A stretch of DNA of 64,000 nt from Micractinium sp. NFX-FRZ (lineage: Eukaryota; Chlorophyta; Trebouxiophyceae; Chlorellales; Chlorellaceae), in assembly GCA_029339195.1 (NCBI GenBank), contig JAPTJF010000110.1, positions 62,001 through 126,000 of the forward strand. The letters are read 5' to 3'. Shown piece after piece: positions 60,601 to 64,000 of this stretch; the stretch's first letter is position 1, and each line of letters begins with the position of its first letter. Both the position numbers and the translations under genes were made by a program. The notes below the pieces were generated by a model that was not told the DNA's origin, searched no databases, and saw only the letters and a program-made list of their open reading frames with translations.

Positions 60601-61546
60601 CTTGCCTCCACACTTGCCTGGCTGGCTGCCTGCAGGTCGGTGAGCGACACACACGTAAGCGGCAGCGTGCCTGACAGCTGGTGCAGCGCGGCATTTGCCG
60701 GCAAGCTGGAGAGCCTGTAAGTGCGAAGCGGGCAACGTTTGCTACGCTGTGTGCTCTGTGCTTTGCTGTGCCGTGCCGCATTAAGAATTTATGGTGCAGA
60801 GTCGGTGCTTGCACCAACCACAATTGCCCGCGCCCATGCCCACCTGGCTGCAACTCTGCCCCTTCTTCCTTCCCCACAACTCTCCACTTGCAACGCTCTG
60901 CGACGCTTGCAGGGATGTGGAGCGCACCGATGTCGACTCCGCCCTCCCCGCCTGCGCCTCGCGCGCCTTCCCTGCCCTGGACCCCAGGCCGACCCACAGC
61001 GGCACAGCAGAGGGGTCCCAGCTGGCAGGGCCGCTGCGGGCGCTGCGGGGCACATTGGCGGTGCTCATGCCAGCGGGCCTCCTGGTGGCTGCTGGCCTCC
61101 TCCTCCGCATGTGGTACCAGCGGCAGCGGCAGCAGCGGCAGCAGCAGTCCCCTGAGGCGGGCGGTGGGGGTGAGCACGAAACGCAGTGCCTGCTGCAAGA
61201 CCAGCCGGACAGGGAGCTCCAAGTTCGCTGGGCAGATGAGGCTGGGGCAGGCGGCGGCGGCGGCGGGGGCGGGCACGCTCGGGCCACTCCTGATGCCAGC
61301 ATGCCGGCACCGCTGGGGGCCACCCGGCGTGATAGATTGGAGGAATTGCTGAACTCACGTTTGGCAAGGGGCGCAGGTCCCACACAACTGGGGGCGGTGG
61401 GGGCTGTGGACCGTTGTTTTTCCCACCAGCTGCTGTCTGAGCATGGGGCCGTGCAACGTGGCGGCAGCCACTGCAGGGCGCCGCCCCCCTCGCTGTGCGG
61501 CGACACCGACAGCCAGCCCAGCACCCCAGCTGGCGCTTTCCTGTAA
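57665..61546 (+). CDS. LRR receptor-like protein, single membrane span, no kinase
   Basis: Nine exons: 57665-57803, 58028-58208, 58611-58793, 59008-59556, 59791-59869, 60007-60060, 60236-60402, 60636-60716, 60913-61546; all in phase, 688 aa. Start MLGSECGRRRTAGATAAAGP, then a hydrophobic signal/anchor (LAVAAAVALSWLLRCAWLP). Exon 2 has the plant LRR N-cap (GWDPSAPDPPCHWSGVACN). LRRs follow, most split by introns at a Leu codon (CT|G): LPYNGLTGTLPPQLF, LDGNSFSGPLPNAWG, LPNNSLSGPAFPPAW, LAGNAGLTGGLPRSL, DTHVSGSVPDSW. Exon 4 has a Ser/Gly-rich insertion between repeats. The last exon gives a span (LAVLMPAGLLVAAGLLLRMW), a basic QRQRQQRQQQ segment and a ~140-residue cytoplasmic tail without a kinase. 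Related in design to the kinase gene at the left edge. Partner and ligand unknown. Confidence 0.8.
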
Positions 61547-62190
61547 ATGTAACACCTGCACCTGCTCCCACTATTCTCCTCTGTGTTATCTTGCTTCACT
61601 GGCAAGCCTTCTGCCAGACCGCGCATTTTTTACCCCTGCCGTGCCGCCGGCCGGGCTCCATCCTTTACATTCTTTGTACCGCCTGCCGTCTCAACGGCCT
61701 GCCACTGTCCCCGGCTTGACGTGGCCCCTTGCATCCTCCCACAGGTAACTTACGTATACTTTTGTATTCTTTGTTTGACACGTCTACAAATCTCAGACAG
61801 TGAGGTTGGGAGCTACTGGGCAGGGTCTATGCAGGGTCAAAGTTGCCTACGCCAGGGTGCTGATAAGCGGTGGTCAGCTGGCGCCAGCGAGGCGGGGCTA
61901 ACCGCTGCCTCGGCTCCTCAGCTGCGTTTTCTTACGCCAATCCCCGAGCAATACTGAGCTGTATATATCTTTGGTTGGCGAGCCGATGAACCGGCTCAAG
62001 ATGCCTCGTTGATGGGTGCCTCGTGCGGTGCCTCGTGGGGTGCCTCGTGGTTGCCCGACGGCATGGGTGCTTCGAACTACGCCCGCCTCAGCGGGCGGCC
62101 TACAAATAGCAGCGTGTCCGCCAATCTTCGGCTATCATTGCAAACTTCCGTGCTCGAGATCCCCCAGCAAGTGATCACCCCTCCTGCACC
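61547..62190. promoter_or_regulatory. Promoter region of the FN3-like gene
   Basis: It contains TGTAA just after the LRR gene stop (61548-61552), a TATA-like CTGTATATATC at about 61958-61968, and an array of GGTGCCTCGTG units at about 62013-62052. These are direct repeats roughly 140-180 bp before the next ATG and could be a regulatory motif cluster. Confidence 0.45.
62013..62052. repeat. Tandem GGTGCCTCGTG repeat
   Basis: Three to four copies of an 11-bp unit (GGTGCCTCGTG, one copy ending GCGGTGCC) in the upstream region of the secreted-protein gene. Confidence 0.8.
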
Positions 62191-63030
62191 ATGATGCGCC
62201 CCGCCGCCCTCGCCCTCCTGCTGCTGGCCTGCTGCGCCAGCAGCGCCACCGCCCGCCCCCTGGGCCAGCGCTTCCTCTCCCGCTTCGCAGCCTGTGCCGC
62301 TGGCGTGGCGCCGGCCGCCATTGATGTGGGCGGCCTGCGCGCCGTGGGCGCAAACGGCCAGATCAGCGTCAGCTTCGAGCCGGTGCCCTGTGCCACGAGC
62401 TACAAGTGGGAGGTGGAGCGTGAAGACATCCCTGCCGAGCGGGTGAGCGGTGGTGAACGGGTTTGGGTATATGAGCTGGGTGGGGCGGCATCAAACTCAG
62501 CTTGCTGCTTTGCCTGCGTGCTTGTGCCTTGCCACTTGCTTGTGCCTCTGAAGAAGCCACCATGCCGCCCTCCTCCTGCTGCGCCACCGCAGGACAATGA
62601 GCTCAAGGCAAACACGACCGTGCCTGCCATCCTTGTTACCAATGTTGCGAATGGGTCACCCTACATTGTGACGGTGCGTTTACAAAGCGTTTACGAAGCA
62701 TTTACAAAGGGCCGTTGTGAGGTGGCTGCCAACCTGGGGAAAGCATGCAACTTGAAAAGCACACCAGCACCCTCATACGACGCTCTTCTAATTCCCCACC
62801 GCCCTCCCCCCTGCCCTCCCCTGCAGGTGGCCGCCTGCTCCGCCTCCGCCTGCTCCACCCCCCTGTCCCTGCGCGTGACCCCCTCTGGCCAGGTGCCCGC
62901 CACCCAGCCTGCCGCCACGGCTACCGTCCCTGCCGCCGCCGCCACCAACCCGGCCGCTGGCGCCCTGCCCACATGGTTCCCCTCTGGCTGGCGGGTGGTC
63001 ACCCGGCAGCAGAACTTGACCCAGGCTTGA
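62191..63030 (+). CDS. Small secreted fibronectin type III-like protein
   Basis: Three exons, 62191-62442, 62593-62673, 62827-63030, in phase, 178 aa. MMRPAALALLLLACCASSAT is a signal peptide (the second Met could also start). Residues ~38-150 have the strand pattern of one FN3 domain: ISVSFEPVPCATSYKWEVER, then PAILVTNVANGSPYIVTVRL and VAACSASACSTPLSLRVTPS. Extra Cys pairs may form disulfides. A Pro/Ala/Thr-rich linker follows (ATQPAATATVPAAAATNPA), then FPSGWRVVTRQQNLTQA. There is no membrane span or GPI signal, so it is likely released to the wall or medium. Function unknown. TGTAA at 63195-63199 is the likely poly(A) signal. Confidence 0.75.
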   Translation: MMRPAALALLLLACCASSATARPLGQRFLSRFAACAAGVAPAAIDVGGLRAVGANGQISVSFEPVPCATSYKWEVEREDIPAERVSGGERVWVYELGGAASNSACCFACVLVPCHLLVPLKKPPCRPPPAAPPQDNELKANTTVPAILVTNVANGSPYIVTVRLQSVYEAFTKGRCEVAANLGKACNLKSTPAPSYDALLIPHRPPPCPPLQVAACSASACSTPLSLRVTPSGQVPATQPAATATVPAAAATNPAAGALPTWFPSGWRVVTRQQNLTQA

Positions 63031-63588
63031 GCCCTGGATGTGACCTGCTTGCGCTCGGCATCGCCAGCAGGCAGAGCATTTCACCACGCTCTCTTTGAAT
63101 TATTTCCTCACTGCCTTCTCTTTGAGTGAACCAGTACACGCCTGTGCCTCCCGTCATCCTCCGCTCTTGAAAACCAAACCTCATGTCTTCTTAATGTAAA
63201 ATTCCAACATATATTTTGCATGACAAAGCGGTGGCGTGCAGCAGAGGAGGGAGGGCGCAGAATGGGACCGGGCTAGTGTTCTTTGGGGTCAGGCGGGGGA
63301 GCTGTGCTTGCCAGCGCAAATAGCAATGGGTGCAGGAGATGGCAGCAGGGACGGGCGGCCCACAGGACGGGGCTGGTGGAGCAGGGGGGAAGGGAGGAGC
63401 ACGGGCTAAGAGCGGAAGGGGTTTGATAGCAGGGATTCGTAGCAGGAGGGTCAGGCCAGCGGAAGCATTCGTAAGTTTGTCGCGCGGCGGGGCGCTGCAG
63501 CCTGGGCCCGGAAATGTGGGCAAGGCGCCGCACACCAGGTCGTGCCAGTCAGCGCCGTGCGGCACCACGTCACACACTGACTGCCACG
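63031..63588. other. Convergent intergenic region
   Basis: Between the + strand FN3-like gene and the - strand gene at the right edge. The first 170 bp are AT-rich and hold the poly(A) signal. The rest is G-rich with no supported gene. Confidence 0.45.
63195..63199 (+). terminator. Putative poly(A) signal TGTAA (FN3-like gene)
   Basis: TGTAA in AT-rich DNA (TTCTTAATGTAAAATTCCAA), 165 bp past the stop codon; the expected chlorophyte signal in an expected place. Confidence 0.55.
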
Positions 63589-63986
63589 TCACACCAGGTA
63601 CCGCATCGCCGCCAGCTTCACCTTCTTCATGAACTCGGCCGCCTGCTCCTGCTTGGCAGCTGTGGCGCCCTCAATGTTCTGCGGGCAGTGGCGGGGAGGG
63701 AGGCAGGGCAGGTGCAGGCAGGTCGGACACAGCGGCAAGGACTGGGGGTACTCTGTGACTGGGGTACAGGTGGCGGCGGGCCCCCCACCATTTCCAGGCA
63801 CTACCGCAAACACTGTCGCCCACACGCTGGGTCGAGTCCCGCGGGTGATGACTGCCTGCTCCATTCCCCAGCCACACTGCAGCCCGAAACCATTCCACCC
63901 CCACACCACTCCCCATACAACACGCCTGCCCAGGTCCCCACCTGGTCCAGCAGGTCGATGAGCGAGCGGTCAATCTCGTTGGCGGC
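63589..63986 (-). CDS. 3' end of an unidentified gene (continues past right edge)
   Basis: The last exon, 63678-63589, encodes NIEGATAAKQEQAAEFMKKV followed by KLAAMRYLV and a TGA stop. The preceding exon ends at 63942 with LIDLLDQ and a GTGGGG donor; its acceptor is probably CTCCAG near 63987, giving ANEIDRSLIDLLDQ. The joined end is helical and charged. Too little is visible to name the family. Confidence 0.6.
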
Positions 63987-64000
63987 TGGAGGTTGGGGGA

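Overview
The window is nuclear DNA from a green alga, most likely of the Chlorella/Micractinium clade (Trebouxiophyceae). The GC content is high. Genes are broken into many short GT-AG introns (donors mostly GTGAGT or GTGCGT, acceptors CTGCAG). The protein set is plant-type: an MEP-pathway enzyme with a plastid-type leader, prolyl 4-hydroxylase with an ShKT tail, LRR receptors, ARL1 and a complex I accessory subunit. No tRNA, rRNA, CRISPR array or intact transposon was found. Exon models were built by hand from splice consensus, reading frame and family conservation; lengths given assume those junctions.

Layout. 0.2-7.3 kb (+): 3' part of an LRR receptor-like kinase. 9.2-11.2 kb (-): small GAF-like protein. 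12.3-16.8 kb (-): large unidentified helical/low-complexity protein. 17.3-23.0 kb: a rearranged tandem duplication carrying two copies of a small Q-rich SSXT/GIF-like gene, one intact and one decayed copy of an unidentified + strand gene, and a broken fragment of the next gene. 23.3-29.9 kb (-): ZNF598/Hel2-type RING and C2H2 ubiquitin ligase. 30.8-32.3 kb (-) and 32.8-35.9 kb (+): complex I B14.5a-like subunit and ARL1, head to head. 37.8-39.6 kb (-): Q-rich protein. 40.6-46.3 kb (-): prolyl 4-hydroxylase. 48.1-48.6 kb (-): intronless unknown. 49.5-52.5 kb (-): IspD (2-C-methyl-D-erythritol 4-phosphate cytidylyltransferase). 53.2-55.5 kb (-) and 55.8-57.0 kb (+): CCDC112/148-like and ZCCHC10-like genes sharing a 265-bp divergent promoter. 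57.7-61.5 kb (+): LRR receptor-like protein without kinase. 62.2-63.0 kb (+): small secreted fibronectin-III-like protein. The right edge holds the 3' end of a - strand gene.

The genes are unrelated housekeeping, signalling and cell-surface functions, so this is not a pathway cluster. The most striking points are: (1) IspD ends in a separate last exon that encodes a CP12-like tail with the C-x8-C disulfide spacing, suggesting redox or GAPDH-linked control of isoprenoid synthesis; (2) the catalytic H-x-D of the prolyl hydroxylase sits on a 9-nt piece flanked by junctions with no AG acceptor; (3) several introns carry short, decayed copies of the neighbouring exon-intron junction; (4) the 17-23 kb duplication includes a ~375-bp insertion/deletion with a ~50-bp-arm hairpin that changed the C-terminus of one gene copy.
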